Positions 40,719 through 50,524 are shown, counted from the first letter of the stretch. The stretch: DNA of 64,000 nt from Shewanella oncorhynchi (GCF_012584455.1 NZ_JABAEB010000008.1:1-64000); one strand, 5' to 3'. Translations and numbers: made by a program. The notes: generated by a model not told the origin, from the sequence alone.

Positions 40719-41588
40719 TTATAGATATTTAGTAATTGACAAATAAAAGGTTGAACTCTTTTTGTCATAAATCTCAAATCCCTGAGATGTCCCCACTTCT
40801 GGGTTATAGAAACGACCACTATTGTTGTGACCTACAGCCAACACCCAATCAGGCTTAAACGACCAACCGAGTTCTTGGGCAAAGGTAAATTGATCATCGA
40901 GTCGACGACCGTAATAGTTTTTGGAAATCCGATAACGACCACTCATATCCAAATACCAATTGGCCGTTATTTGCCAATAAGCATCGAGTAATCCATCGAG
41001 TTGCTGTTCAACTAACACGCGCTCACCAGCGGTTTTGTATTGGTAAGCGTTGTAGCGATAGCGCGGTGAAAAATAAAAACTTAGGTTATCTAGCGGGCTC
41101 CAAAATAAGTACGCGGCAATGCGCGGCGCATATTGCAACCTATCTAGTTTTGATTCACGTTCTGCGGATAAATACACACCTAAACTGCCTTTCAATGAGA
41201 CGGTATCGGTTAAGGCATACAGTGGCGTGCGGTACTCCAGCAAAGGATCATAAAAACTGGACTCTTTGTCATGTAGTGTTTGCTTTTCACCCCCAAGGGT
41301 AAACAACACATTGCCCCAATTTGCCTTGTAATCGATACGGCTATCGATGTTGTAGGCTTGATAGGCGTAATAACTTTCCGAGTCATAAATGTTTCGCGTA
41401 AAACCCACATTAACGTAGCCAGACCATTTTGCTGCTTGTGCATCCGTTGCTAGCTCAAATTCATTGACGGCCAATGCTTGGCCGACAAAGGAGAAACTGG
41501 CCAGCATCACCTGCACGCAGAAAAGCACAGACCATTTATTTCGTCGACGAGAAATCGACGAATAATATTGATTACTCGTTGGTTGCAT
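40719..41588 (-). CDS. Predicted outer-membrane beta-barrel protein
   Basis: The 289-residue product is not assigned to a named family. A long N-terminal region (SISRRRNKWS then CVQVMLASFSFVGQALA) looks like a signal peptide with an extended positive part, cleavage near QALA. The mature part alternates aromatic and polar residues in short strands (YVNVGFTRNIY, YFSPRYRYNAY, WYLDMSGRYRI, TFYLSITKYL), as expected for a barrel of perhaps 10-12 strands. It ends in Leu, not the usual Phe. AAGG lies seven bases before the ATG. It sits directly upstream of the metzincin gene, which suggests a joint surface function, by inference only. Confidence 0.6.
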   Translation of the reverse strand: MQPTSNQYYSSISRRRNKWSVLFCVQVMLASFSFVGQALAVNEFELATDAQAAKWSGYVNVGFTRNIYDSESYYAYQAYNIDSRIDYKANWGNVLFTLGGEKQTLHDKESSFYDPLLEYRTPLYALTDTVSLKGSLGVYLSAERESKLDRLQYAPRIAAYLFWSPLDNLSFYFSPRYRYNAYQYKTAGERVLVEQQLDGLLDAYWQITANWYLDMSGRYRISKNYYGRRLDDQFTFAQELGWSFKPDWVLAVGHNNSGRFYNPEVGTSQGFEIYDKKSSTFYLSITKYL

Positions 41589-41652
41589 AATAAAACCTTG
41601 ATTTATATTTTTAATGAAAAATCTTGATAGTGAGCATGCGCTCTATTTAACG

Positions 41653-42072
41653 CTAGGATGTACTTGCTTGAATTGATTTAATCCAATTAAGTAAAACTGA
41701 ATAATAGTTTTCTATATTAGTAATATAACTACGTATAAATATGGTTAAGACGAAATAAATAAAACCCAAAAAAACGAAAAAAGACGCTCCCCAAAATATG
41801 CTTTCAAAATCCGTTTGGGCAAACCCAGCCCAAAGGGGAGCGCTATATTCACCAACTATTACTATTGACTGATGGCTAACAGGTTCACAGTGAAACCCCA
41901 ACACTGAAGCCATTGATAAATAATTATTTTTAATAACACAAGAATTAGACAACGCGGCAATATTCACAGGTAAACTCACCCATAATATTCCAAATATCAG
42001 CCACTCACCCACAGCGAAAAGAAAACGCTTCGGTATTTTTGGATATTTTTTTGTGGCTAATTTCGTTAACAT
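41653..42072 (-). CDS. Hypothetical small membrane protein
   Basis: A 139-residue product of unknown family. It has one hydrophobic segment near 22-42 (WLIFGILWVSLPVNIAAL), a middle part with two cysteines (NSCVIK, FHCEPV) probably outside the membrane, and a second segment near 90-113 (FFVFLGFIYFVLTIFI). The ribosome site is weak. A/T-rich composition and isolation make its expression uncertain. It is on the same strand as, and 64 bases upstream of, the outer-membrane protein gene. Confidence 0.55.
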   Translation of the reverse strand: MLTKLATKKYPKIPKRFLFAVGEWLIFGILWVSLPVNIAALSNSCVIKNNYLSMASVLGFHCEPVSHQSIVIVGEYSAPLWAGFAQTDFESIFWGASFFVFLGFIYFVLTIFIRSYITNIENYYSVLLNWIKSIQASTS

Positions 42073-42373
42073 TGCTCGTCAATACGTCATGCTATAAATA
42101 ATCTCCACTGCGACATCACAGCCAAAGACACAAAAAGATACATTTGTTGCATCATACGCACGAACAAAAAATATTTACAACTCACACAAGAGCTAACTCA
42201 TATTAAATTAAAATAAATATGAGTTAGATCAGAAAAACCCAACAAAATTAAACATAAAAAACACAATGAGAAACAACTAAGCCCATCAAGCAAAACAATT
42301 TAGAAAACTTTATTTATAAATAAATAACAACATGCAGTGCGCTTATTTACATATACCACCAAAATGCAATTGC
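42073..42373. other. A/T-rich intergenic gap
   Basis: About 300 bases, far richer in A/T than the surroundings, between the small membrane protein and the lysR gene. No gene or clear hairpin is seen. Confidence 0.5.
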
Positions 42374-43303
42374 TTAAGGGTGTTGTGGGAAAATATGACG
42401 AGCCGCCAACTGCATTTGCAGCTCTTTACAGCGCTGGCGTAACATTTCGCGAAGCAGTAACACCACGGGAGTGACATGTTCGCGCCCTGGGCACACTAAG
42501 TATAAATCGACGGGTTCCCCCTTATACTCAGGCAACAAACGTACTAATCGCCCTGAGATTAAGTCATCGGCCAGATCTAGACTCGACTTAAATACCAACC
42601 CTTTGCCAGCCACAGCCCAACGGCGGGCAATCTCGGCATCATTAGCACTACGATTGCCCATGACACGCACTTTGAATTCTTGACCATCACGCCTAAATAG
42701 CCATTGATCGTGGGTGCGATCATCCAACTTATAAAACAAGCAATTATGCTCGACTAGTTGTTCTAATGAATCAAGCACACCAAACTTGGCGAGATATTCA
42801 GGTGAGGCGCACAAGACACGATCAACACTGCAGATAGGGAAAGCCACTTGGTTAGAATCCTGCGGTTTTCCATAGCGCACGGCGACATCAATTTTATCGT
42901 GGTAAAAACTGCTGATATTGTCGCCAAGGTGCAAGCGCACTTGCAGTTGAGGAAAATCGAGCAAAAAATCGTCGAGCCAAGGCACAAACAAATTACGACC
43001 AAAGTCTGAAGAAACCGACAGGCTTAAAGTGCCAGATATTTTACCTTTATCACTGGCGATAGCCTGTTCGCCAAGCGCTAAATCGCTTAGCGCACGTCGG
43101 CAATGAATAAGATAACGTTCACCTTGCACAGTCAAACGTAAGCTGCGTGTCGTGCGGATAAATAAACTAGTATCAAGCTGTTTCTCAAGCCGTTTTATTG
43201 CAGCGCTGGCAGAAGCAGCCGAGATATCCATCTCGGCTGCTGCGGCAGATATATTGCCGCAATCAGCGACTCGCACGAACAAAGCTAAATCATTAATTAG
43301 CAT
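42374..43303 (-). CDS. LysR-family transcriptional regulator
   Basis: A 309-residue LTTR. The N-terminal HTH (LALFVRVADCGNISAAAAEM ... AIKRLEKQLDTSLFIRTTRSLRLT, in outline) is complete, followed by a periplasmic-binding-type effector domain. The start at 43303 (MLINDLALF) is the typical LTTR opening; the TTG-started extension of three codons is less likely. It is divergent from the MDR oxidoreductase gene across 134 bases, so it probably regulates that gene and itself. The inducer is unknown. Confidence 0.9.
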   Translation of the reverse strand: MLINDLALFVRVADCGNISAAAAEMDISAASASAAIKRLEKQLDTSLFIRTTRSLRLTVQGERYLIHCRRALSDLALGEQAIASDKGKISGTLSLSVSSDFGRNLFVPWLDDFLLDFPQLQVRLHLGDNISSFYHDKIDVAVRYGKPQDSNQVAFPICSVDRVLCASPEYLAKFGVLDSLEQLVEHNCLFYKLDDRTHDQWLFRRDGQEFKVRVMGNRSANDAEIARRWAVAGKGLVFKSSLDLADDLISGRLVRLLPEYKGEPVDLYLVCPGREHVTPVVLLLREMLRQRCKELQMQLAARHIFPQHP

Positions 43304-43437
43304 GATTATCAAAAATCCTTTGAAAAAATTACAAACTTTATCCTGTTTATCTCTTGGCTAATATTCCACACAATGGCTACACGATACAAGTACACTCAAA
43401 CAAGTAGACTCCAGCAAGTACACCCAGAGGAATAAAC

Positions 43438-44460
43438 ATGAAAGCCATTGGTTACCAGACAGCAGGTGCAATAACAGCGCCCAATGCATTAGAAAACATC
43501 ACGCTAGCCGAGCCAACTGCGACAGGTTTTGACCTTTTAGTGGAAATCAAAGCCATTTCTGTCAATCCGGTTGATACAAAAATCCGTGCATCTAGCTCAG
43601 CACCTGCAGGTGAATACAAAATTATCGGCTGGGATGCGGTCGGTGTCGTCAAAGCCGTTGGTGAGAAAGCCAGTCTTTTCAACGTTGGCGATGAAGTGTG
43701 GTATGCAGGCGATATCAGTCGCAGCGGAAGTTATGCAGAATATCAATTGGTTGATGAGCGAATTGTCGGCCATAAACCTAAAAGTTTAACCTATACCCAA
43801 GCCGCGGCATTACCTTTAACGGGGATTACGGCATGGGAGATTTTATTCGACCGTTTAGCTTTACCCCAAGATGGTTCGGCAACTGACGCCCGTATTTTAA
43901 TTATCGGTGCGGCCGGCGGTGTGGGTTCAATCATCACTCAGCTTGCAGTAAAACTCACTGGTGCAGAAGTCATAGGCACTGCATCTCGTCCAGAATCCGC
44001 CGCTTGGGTGCATAAGCTTGGTGCCGATGCTGTTATCGACCACACCAAGCCACTTTCACAGGAACTTGCCAATATTGGCATTACTAATGTGACCCATGTG
44101 ATTAGCTTAACCCAAACCGATCAGCATTTTGATGAAATAGTACAAGTGCTTAAGCCACAAGGAAAACTAGCATTAATCGATGATCCTAAGGGGCCATTAG
44201 ATGTGATGAAACTTAAGCGTAAAAGCTTATCCTTACACTGGGAACTGATGTTTACCCGCAGCCTTTATCAGACCGAGGATATGATTGCGCAACATCACTT
44301 ACTCAACCGCTTAAGCGCTCTTATCGATACAGGCGAGTTACAGAGTACGTTCGGTGAGCACTACGGCACCATTAATGCCCAAAACTTAATCAAAGCTCAC
44401 GCTCAGATAGAGTCTGGCAAAGCGATCGGTAAAATTGTTTTAGAAGGTTTTAACCAATGA
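43438..44460 (+). CDS. Zinc-type alcohol dehydrogenase-like / quinone oxidoreductase (MDR superfamily)
   Basis: A 340-residue medium-chain reductase of the COG0604 type. Its N-terminal GroES-like domain (FDLLVEIKAISVNPVDTKIR, GWDAVGVV) is followed by a Rossmann NAD(P)H fold with IIGAAGGVGSIITQLA. The structural and catalytic zinc cysteines of true alcohol dehydrogenases are missing, so reduction of quinones or activated C=C bonds is more likely than alcohol oxidation. GAGGA precedes the ATG. It overlaps the next gene by ATGA. The divergent LysR is the likely regulator. Confidence 0.88.
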   Translation: MKAIGYQTAGAITAPNALENITLAEPTATGFDLLVEIKAISVNPVDTKIRASSSAPAGEYKIIGWDAVGVVKAVGEKASLFNVGDEVWYAGDISRSGSYAEYQLVDERIVGHKPKSLTYTQAAALPLTGITAWEILFDRLALPQDGSATDARILIIGAAGGVGSIITQLAVKLTGAEVIGTASRPESAAWVHKLGADAVIDHTKPLSQELANIGITNVTHVISLTQTDQHFDEIVQVLKPQGKLALIDDPKGPLDVMKLKRKSLSLHWELMFTRSLYQTEDMIAQHHLLNRLSALIDTGELQSTFGEHYGTINAQNLIKAHAQIESGKAIGKIVLEGFNQ

Positions 44461-44741
44461 AAATAACAGTATTTGCTCAAATCATAGCGAATCAAGGCCA
44501 AAGCGATACGCTATTTAAGATACTCAAGCAACTCGTGACAGACACTCATACCGAGGCTGGCTGCATCGAATACAAACTGCATCACTCATTAGATGATGAA
44601 AATATCTTCTGGATGTACGAAATTTGGCAATCCCAAGCCGCACTGGATGAACATATGGCGAGTACGCACTTTCAAGCATTCGTCGCTCAAACCGCAGACA
44701 TAATCAATCGAGCTGACATTCACAAAAGCTACGCCTGCTAA
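44457..44741 (+). CDS. Antibiotic biosynthesis monooxygenase (ABM) domain protein, putative quinol monooxygenase
   Basis: A 94-residue single-domain protein of the dimeric alpha-beta barrel fold. Visible are the ABM marks TEAGCIEYKLHHS, FWMYEIWQSQAALDEHM and HFQAF. E. coli YgiN is a member acting on menadiol. Start and stop overlap with the preceding gene (ATGA), so translation is coupled. An oxidoreductase followed by an ABM protein suggests joint handling of quinone-like or electrophilic compounds; this is inference. Confidence 0.87.
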   Translation: MKITVFAQIIANQGQSDTLFKILKQLVTDTHTEAGCIEYKLHHSLDDENIFWMYEIWQSQAALDEHMASTHFQAFVAQTADIINRADIHKSYAC

Positions 44742-44747
44742 TCAACA

Positions 44748-44777
44748 AAAAAGCGCCAAACACGTTGGCGCTTTTCA
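44748..44777. terminator. Bidirectional terminator between ABM gene and frdB
   Basis: AAGCGCCAA / TTGGCGCTT, a 9-bp stem with a five-base loop (44751-44773), has A-run and T-run flanks between converging genes. Confidence 0.88.
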
Positions 44778-44791
44778 TCATTTATCACTAA

Positions 44792-45523
44792 TCAAATCAA
44801 AGTCATGGCCATCTTGCGGCGTAAATAGGCGATTTGCTGCATGTGTGGCAAATCCTTAGGGCAGTTATCTTGGCAGCCGAGTAAAGTCATGCAGCCAAAC
44901 ACGCCATCCTGATTGCCAATCACATGGTAAAAATCCTCGGCAGTACGAGCGTCACGGCTATCCATCTCAAAACGAGCTATTTTCATCATACCCACAGCGC
45001 CGACAAAAGTTTCACGCATTTGTTTAGTCGCACAGGCGGAAACACACACGCCACATTCAACGCAGCGCTCTAGCTCATACAAACGCGCAGCTTCATCTGG
45101 ATCCATAGGATCTTCAAGCCGATGCACGCTTATATCATTGGCCTTAGGGTGTAACCACAGCTTTAAGCGTTCGGCCAGTTCCCGCATAAACTTACCAGTG
45201 TTAACCGAGAGATCACCAATCAACTCAAAACCTGGCAGCGGCATTAAGGTGATTTCGCCCTTAGGGTATTTGGCCGTTAAGGTGCGGCAAGCTAGCGTCG
45301 GGAAACCGTTGATCACCATAGCGCAGCTACCACAGATGCCAGCACGACAGACAAAGTCGAACTGCAATGAAGTGTCTTGTTCTTCCCTGAGTTTATTAAG
45401 GGCGATAAATACCGTCATCCCCGGCGTTTCGGTAAGCTGATAACGCACCATTTTCGGCTTATCGTTTGGCTCCTGCGGATCATAACGAAAGATATTAAAG
45501 GTTAACTGGCGACCTTGGCTCAT
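44792..45523 (-). CDS. frdB: Fumarate reductase iron-sulfur subunit
   Basis: Electron-transfer subunit linking cytochrome b hemes to the FAD. The [2Fe-2S] ligands are Cys59, Cys64, Cys67 and Cys79 (CRAGICGSC then LAC). The [4Fe-4S] and [3Fe-4S] ligands lie in CVECGVCVSAC and CMTLLGCQDNCPKD. Length is 243 residues. Sequence and subunit set are those of Wolinella-type quinol:fumarate reductases (single diheme cytochrome b anchor) rather than the E. coli FrdABCD form. The ATG overlaps the end of frdA by one base. It is the last gene of the operon. Confidence 0.94.
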   Translation of the reverse strand: MSQGRQLTFNIFRYDPQEPNDKPKMVRYQLTETPGMTVFIALNKLREEQDTSLQFDFVCRAGICGSCAMVINGFPTLACRTLTAKYPKGEITLMPLPGFELIGDLSVNTGKFMRELAERLKLWLHPKANDISVHRLEDPMDPDEAARLYELERCVECGVCVSACATKQMRETFVGAVGMMKIARFEMDSRDARTAEDFYHVIGNQDGVFGCMTLLGCQDNCPKDLPHMQQIAYLRRKMAMTLI

Positions 45524-47529
45524 TATGATTTTTCTCCTAACGCATTGGCAGATGGACTTTTTAAAGTATCACTTAAACGTTCATTATTGGGTTGTAAGCT
45601 CTCGGGTAATTCAAAGGGCATAAGAGCCCGCTGCCTTTGATAACGGTCAGCATCATCACCTAGCTCAGCTAAAATCTCGGCAATTTGCTGTTCACGCTTT
45701 TCGGTATCGGGATGCACTATGGCGTTGTTGATGCCATAACCACGATAACCCGGCGGGAGTTCCATCTTCATCACATCGAGTGCTTCGTAGTTAAGCACAG
45801 GTTCGAGTGCATCGGGATCCGGCCAGCTGGCCAAGGTGCGATTCAGCCAGTCTCGATCATTTCGCTGTGGATAATCCTCGCGAGCATGGGCACCACGACT
45901 CTCTGTTCGCGCTGCGGCGCCGCAGGCTACGGTTAGCGCCACTTTTAGCATACGCTTAACCCGCAGGGCTTCGACTAACTCAGGATTGGCGTGACGCTTT
46001 TTACACTTAAGCCCGAGTTTACGCGAACGCTCGAGCAACACTTTTAGTTCGGCAACCGCTTTTTCAAGCTCGGGGCCATTACGGAAAATCCCCACATAAT
46101 CCATCATGATGCGCTGCATTTCACGCTTGAGTTCAAAGGCGCTCTCGTGACCATCACCCTCGACCAGCACATCAATTTCACTCTGCACCTGCTGCATAAA
46201 CCGTTCAGCAAGCTGAGTGTCGATCTCAAGGCTATTGTTCTCACAAAAATCGGCGACATATTTACCAATAATCATGCCGCCAACCACGGTTTCGGCCAAC
46301 GAATTACCGCCTAAACGGTTAAAGCCGTGCATGTCCCAACAAGCCGCCTCTCCTACGCTAAATAAGCCTTTAAGCTGCGGACTTTCACCTGTGGCATTAG
46401 TCCGAATACCGCCCATAGAATAATGCTGAGTTGGGCGTACAGGGATCCAATCTTTAGCGGGATCGATGCCAAGGAAATTCTCACAAATTTCCTGCACTTC
46501 CCTAAGATTCGTTTCAATATGCTTGCGACCTAAAAGGGTTATATCTAGCCACAAATGCGGGCCATAAGGGCTATCGACGCCCTTACCTTTACGTATATGT
46601 TCGGTCATGCGACGCGATACGACATCCCGCGATGCCAACTCCTTTTTATCGGGCTCATAGTCAGGCATAAAGCGATAACCGTCTTTATCGCGCAATAAGC
46701 CGCCATCACCACGGCACCCTTCCGTTGTTAAAATGCCCACGGGAACAATGGCAGTGGGATGGAATTGTACCGCCTCCATATTGCCAAGCCTTGCCACGCC
46801 CGTTTCCAATGCCAACGCTTGGCCAATACCTTCGCAGATGATCGCATTGGTCGACACTTCATAAATTCGGCCATAACCACCAGTGGCTATCGTAGTGGAC
46901 TTAGCCACAAAGGCTCTAAGTTCACCCGTAATCAAACAACGAGCAATCACGCCATGACAACGCTTACCATCGTGAATAAGTGCCAAGGCTTCGATACGTT
47001 CATGGACGGGAATATCCATGGAAATCGCTTTGTTATCCATAGCGTATAACAGCGAATGACCTGTACCATCGGCGGTATAACAAGTGCGCCATTTTTTAGT
47101 GCCGCCAAAGTCCCGCGCATTAATCAATCCATGGGCTTCCTGCGCCTCATGTAGCGTGACTTTTTGCGCATTGACTATCACTTCTCTTGGGCCAGCAGTC
47201 ACCCGAGACCAAGGAACGCCCCAATTGGCCAGCTCACGTACTGCCTTAGGTGCACAATGGGCAAACATCCGTGCGACATCTTGATCGCAGCCCCAGTCGG
47301 AACCTTTTACCGTATCTTGAAAATGCACATCCTCATCATCGCCCATTCCCTTAACGGCATTGCCTAAACTCGCCTGCATCCCTCCTTGAGCGGCAGCAGA
47401 GTGGGAACGTTTTGCAGGAATGAGTGACAGAACTAAAGTGTCAAGCCCACGCTCTTTCGAAGCGATAGCGACCCTTAAGCCCGCGAGCCCAGCTCCTACC
47501 ACCAATGAATCGGTATAAATCAGTTTCAC
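45523..47529 (-). CDS. frdA: Fumarate reductase flavoprotein subunit
   Basis: Catalytic subunit, 668 residues, reducing fumarate with covalently bound FAD. It has the N-terminal FAD fold [12 protein letters not shown], the FAD-linking His43 in [10 protein letters not shown], the active-site region HPTAIVP and [13 protein letters not shown] [10 protein letters not shown], and the capping-domain residues QHYSMGGI and RLGGNSLAE. His43 lies at the same position as in Wolinella FrdA. No signal peptide is present, so it faces the cytoplasm, unlike the soluble periplasmic flavocytochrome c used by many Shewanella. It lies 93 bases after the first cytochrome b gene and overlaps frdB. Confidence 0.95.
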   Translation of the reverse strand: MKLIYTDSLVVGAGLAGLRVAIASKERGLDTLVLSLIPAKRSHSAAAQGGMQASLGNAVKGMGDDEDVHFQDTVKGSDWGCDQDVARMFAHCAPKAVRELANWGVPWSRVTAGPREVIVNAQKVTLHEAQEAHGLINARDFGGTKKWRTCYTADGTGHSLLYAMDNKAISMDIPVHERIEALALIHDGKRCHGVIARCLITGELRAFVAKSTTIATGGYGRIYEVSTNAIICEGIGQALALETGVARLGNMEAVQFHPTAIVPVGILTTEGCRGDGGLLRDKDGYRFMPDYEPDKKELASRDVVSRRMTEHIRKGKGVDSPYGPHLWLDITLLGRKHIETNLREVQEICENFLGIDPAKDWIPVRPTQHYSMGGIRTNATGESPQLKGLFSVGEAACWDMHGFNRLGGNSLAETVVGGMIIGKYVADFCENNSLEIDTQLAERFMQQVQSEIDVLVEGDGHESAFELKREMQRIMMDYVGIFRNGPELEKAVAELKVLLERSRKLGLKCKKRHANPELVEALRVKRMLKVALTVACGAAARTESRGAHAREDYPQRNDRDWLNRTLASWPDPDALEPVLNYEALDVMKMELPPGYRGYGINNAIVHPDTEKREQQIAEILAELGDDADRYQRQRALMPFELPESLQPNNERLSDTLKSPSANALGEKS

Positions 47530-47622
47530 GCCTGCTCCTTAATGGGGTCTATTGTTTTGTGCTGTTTTTTTATGTTCGACATTCTATTCACTGATTAACT
47601 TAATCATTGATTAAAAGCGGAA

Positions 47623-48294
47623 TTAACTCGCGTAGGGTAAAAATGCCAGAAGTGAGGCGACACCAACAGTGACAAATAGTACGCTCACTATGGTCTTGAT
47701 CTTACGTAATCGACTGCGGTTGTTGAGATCCCGCGCCGCACCCCATTTCAAAGCCACACGGTAAATGCCAATTGCTGCATGTAACTCCACAGTGAGCAGC
47801 AAAGGCAGATAAACCATCCAGACACCTTGATTCCAAATACGATCGGCGCTTCCCTGAGGGCCAATGGTTTCGGGAGCCGAGCCAATAAGCCACAAATGCA
47901 CAGGCAACAGCAGTAAAATCACTACACCAGTAATGGCTTGCCAGCGCCACAAGCGAGTATCGCTGTGGTCGATCACTTGCATTTGTTGGTGCAGAGCCCT
48001 TTGCTGACGCAGACTCATGGGTAATTTTTGCAATGCCACTAACACGTGCACTAACGTCAAAATGGCAATACCAATGGCAATACAAGTCACTACCCAAGGA
48101 TAACCGTGTCCGTCAGCTGACAGAAAACTCAGTTCCATAGTGCGAGCCACCCAACTCATGGCATCCGCACCCAATAAAATCGATGACACTAACACTAAGT
48201 GGGTCCACAAAAAGACTGCGAGTATTACCCCAGACAAACTCTGGCTTAAATCCAGCCAAGCACTCCATTTTTTAATATTTAATTTGATCGCCAT
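47623..48294 (-). CDS. frdC: Fumarate reductase diheme cytochrome b subunit, copy 1
   Basis: A 223-residue membrane anchor with five predicted helices. Heme-ligand candidates are His32, His83, His133 and His172, at nearly the same spacing as Wolinella FrdC (44, 93, 143, 182). Glu54 matches Glu-C66, needed for menaquinol oxidation there, and Glu170 (VELHAA) matches Glu-C180 of the E-pathway for compensating proton transfer. It is the copy immediately upstream of frdA and is the likely partner of FrdAB. A CRP/FNR-like site lies about 90 bases upstream, so it probably has its own promoter. Confidence 0.9.
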   Translation of the reverse strand: MAIKLNIKKWSAWLDLSQSLSGVILAVFLWTHLVLVSSILLGADAMSWVARTMELSFLSADGHGYPWVVTCIAIGIAILTLVHVLVALQKLPMSLRQQRALHQQMQVIDHSDTRLWRWQAITGVVILLLLPVHLWLIGSAPETIGPQGSADRIWNQGVWMVYLPLLLTVELHAAIGIYRVALKWGAARDLNNRSRLRKIKTIVSVLFVTVGVASLLAFLPYAS

Positions 48295-48381
48295 CCTATC
48301 GCCTCACGCAGTTGACCTTATCGAGCCAATCTCATTAAGTCTTATCGCAAACTAATATCGCTCACACATCCACACGAAAAC

Positions 48382-48396
48382 GTGAGCCAGATCAAT
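48382..48396. promoter_or_regulatory. Candidate CRP/FNR-type site upstream of frdC copy 1
   Basis: The plus strand reads GTGA-GCCAGA-TCAAT. One half fits the CRP half-site GTGA and the other, read on the minus strand, is TTGAT, the FNR half-site. It is centred about 95 bases upstream of the frdC start. Confidence 0.5.
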
Positions 48397-48465
48397 TGAG
48401 TGCTGAATAATTAACCTAATGCTTAATAATAGCAGTGAAACAAAATCCTGCTGCAGGCTTAAAGC

Positions 48466-49188
48466 CTACTCAGGTACGAAGGGCTGCACAGGAATACCGA
48501 GCTCGCTACCGATAAATAGATATGAAACAAGGCTTGCAGTACCAAGGCATAGCAAATAAATAATCAGCACCTTAGCGAGTTTTCGCAGACCTGAGCGCTG
48601 AGTGGTTAAGCCCCACTTTACCGCTACGCGATAGAGACCAATCATGGCGTGTACCACTACAGCGGGAAGTAACAGCGCATACAGCAACCAAGCATTATCG
48701 TGATAAACCCGCTCAGCCGATAAATGCGGGCCAATTTCGGGATTCAAAATCATAGTGAAGAGATGAACTGGAACGAGGAAAAATAAGATAAAGCCAGTGA
48801 TCAGTTGCCAAAACCACGCATGGGTATCCTTATGCTTGATATTCCCCATGTGCGAACGCAGGGCTCGCCATTGCCCTAGCTGCGCCGGAAAACGCCGCAG
48901 CGCCACCGCAGCATGTACTATCACCACCAATAACATAAACACTGAAAACACTTTAGTGACTATAGGAAAACCATGTCCTGTGCTGCTAAACATTCCACCT
49001 TCAAGCAACTGAACGACCCGATAAAAAGCCTCTTTACCCAGCAAAATACTCGATTCAAAATGCATGTGTAATAGTAAAAAGCTGCCAAGCATAATCCCTG
49101 TCGCACTCTGCAGCCTATCAGCCTTAGCCGACCAAGGATGACCTAGCGGTGTACTCACCCTATTGTGAACTCGAGTTATGCTTGTCAT
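48466..49188 (-). CDS. Fumarate reductase-type diheme cytochrome b subunit, copy 2
   Basis: A 240-residue paralogue of the neighbouring frdC with the same five-helix plan and heme-ligand candidates His41, His92, His142 and His180. Glu63 lines up with Wolinella Glu-C66. The position of Glu-C180 is occupied by Val178 (VVVHAM), unlike copy 1. The C-terminus is longer (ELGIPVQPFVPE). The two copies are clearly related but far from identical, so the duplication is old or one was acquired. It may serve as an alternative anchor for FrdAB with a different quinone or energetic behaviour; this is inference. A palindromic CRP-like site stands about 100 bases upstream. Confidence 0.88.
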   Translation of the reverse strand: MTSITRVHNRVSTPLGHPWSAKADRLQSATGIMLGSFLLLHMHFESSILLGKEAFYRVVQLLEGGMFSSTGHGFPIVTKVFSVFMLLVVIVHAAVALRRFPAQLGQWRALRSHMGNIKHKDTHAWFWQLITGFILFFLVPVHLFTMILNPEIGPHLSAERVYHDNAWLLYALLLPAVVVHAMIGLYRVAVKWGLTTQRSGLRKLAKVLIIYLLCLGTASLVSYLFIGSELGIPVQPFVPE

Positions 49189-49283
49189 CTTGAATTAACC
49201 TATGTCGTTTATCGTTGGCACCTCTTGGCAAACTACACCATAGCAGCAACTCAAATCAGGCTTGAGTGTCACAGATTTAAAGC

Positions 49284-49297
49284 GTGAGCCAACTCAC
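49284..49297. promoter_or_regulatory. Candidate CRP site upstream of the cytochrome b copy 2 gene
   Basis: GTGA-GCCAAC-TCAC, a symmetrical CRP-like palindrome, is centred about 100 bases upstream of the 49188 start. It has the same flank and position as the site before copy 1. The remaining gap to prmA (49298-49642) shows no gene. Confidence 0.6.
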
Positions 49298-49642
49298 CTG
49301 ACGGAGTTAAACTCTTAGAAGATGATCACAAAAAACGTATCAAAACCAAACAAAGGTAAAACCAATTAACCAATACTTTTCATAGCGTTATATCAAATAA
49401 TGAAACTGACAATTCGTTTTTTAACACCAATCCATACCCGCCAGCTAACCCCTTGTCTGTATAGACAAAAGCGTAATACCAGGATAGCCAGTCGTCGAAC
49501 CTAAAGCCTAGTGATAACCAAACGACCTTACCTAAAGCGCTTTAAATTCCCCCTACATCCTGCATTTTGGGATAGTTTGGGTATACAATACCGCGATATT
49601 TTGAACCCTTAGTTTATGAACACTCAGTCACAGGATGCCCCC

Positions 49643-50524
49643 ATGCCTTGGATCCAACTCCGTATAAACACCAATAGCGATGACGCTGAAACCATCAGCG
49701 ACTTGCTCATGGAAGAAGGTTCAGTCTCTATCACCTTCGAAGACGGTAAAGATACCCCTATTTTTGAACCTAAATTAGGCGAAACCCCACTGTGGCGCGA
49801 TACTGTGGTAGTGGCCTTATTCGATGCAGAAACCGATCTGACACCGACCATCGCCATGCTGAAAACCTTGCCTTTCCTCGGTGAGAACTTCAGCCATAAA
49901 GTCGAACAAATTGAAGATAAAGACTGGGTACGCGAATGGATGGATAACTTCCACCCAATCCAATTCGGCACACGCTTATGGATCTGCCCAAGCTGGCGCG
50001 AAATCCCTGAGCCAACCGCGGTTAATGTGATCTTAGATCCGGGTCTTGCCTTCGGTACTGGCACTCATCCCACGACAGCACTGTGTTTAGAGTGGCTAGA
50101 CAGCTTAGATTTAAGCGATGAAGAAGTGATCGATTTTGGCTGTGGTTCAGGCATCTTAGCCGTAGCCGCACTGAAACTGGGCGCGAAAAAAGTCACAGGT
50201 ATCGATATCGACTATCAAGCCATCGACGCCTCGCGTGCCAACGCCGAGCGCAATGATGTCGCTGACAAGCTGGCGTTGTACTTACCAGAAGACCAACCCG
50301 CCGATCTCAAAGCCGACGTACTGGTCGCTAACATTCTTGCAGGCCCTCTGCGTGAATTAGCGCCTTTGATCGCAGAACGCGTAAAAACCGGTGGCAAACT
50401 TGCCCTTTCCGGTCTCCTCAAAGAACAAGCCCAAGAAATATCTGACTTTTATAGCCAATGGTTCGATATGGACGCAGCGGCTCACAAAGAAGATTGGAGC
50501 CGCTTGACAGGTAAGCGTAAATAG
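49643..50524 (+). CDS. prmA: Ribosomal protein L11 methyltransferase
   Basis: SAM-dependent trimethylation of ribosomal protein L11. The 293-residue length equals E. coli PrmA. The N-terminus [16 protein letters not shown] matches when started at 49643, where AGGA stands seven bases upstream; the ATG at 49616 adds nine unsupported codons. SAM-binding motif I is [14 protein letters not shown] and motif II covers GIDIDYQA; the GTGTHPTT loop is intact. It is upstream of dusB-fis, as in E. coli. Confidence 0.96.
   Translation: MPWIQLRINTNSDDAETISDLLMEEGSVSITFEDGKDTPIFEPKLGETPLWRDTVVVALFDAETDLTPTIAMLKTLPFLGENFSHKVEQIEDKDWVREWMDNFHPIQFGTRLWICPSWREIPEPTAVNVILDPGLAFGTGTHPTTALCLEWLDSLDLSDEEVIDFGCGSGILAVAALKLGAKKVTGIDIDYQAIDASRANAERNDVADKLALYLPEDQPADLKADVLVANILAGPLRELAPLIAERVKTGGKLALSGLLKEQAQEISDFYSQWFDMDAAAHKEDWSRLTGKRK

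Noticed and set aside
47702..48097. 131-codon minus-strand frame inside frdC copy 1
   Set aside because: It is an alternative frame of the cytochrome b gene, whose own frame shows all heme histidines.
49624..50064. 146-codon minus-strand open frame over prmA
   Set aside because: Antisense to prmA, which has full length, start and SAM motifs.
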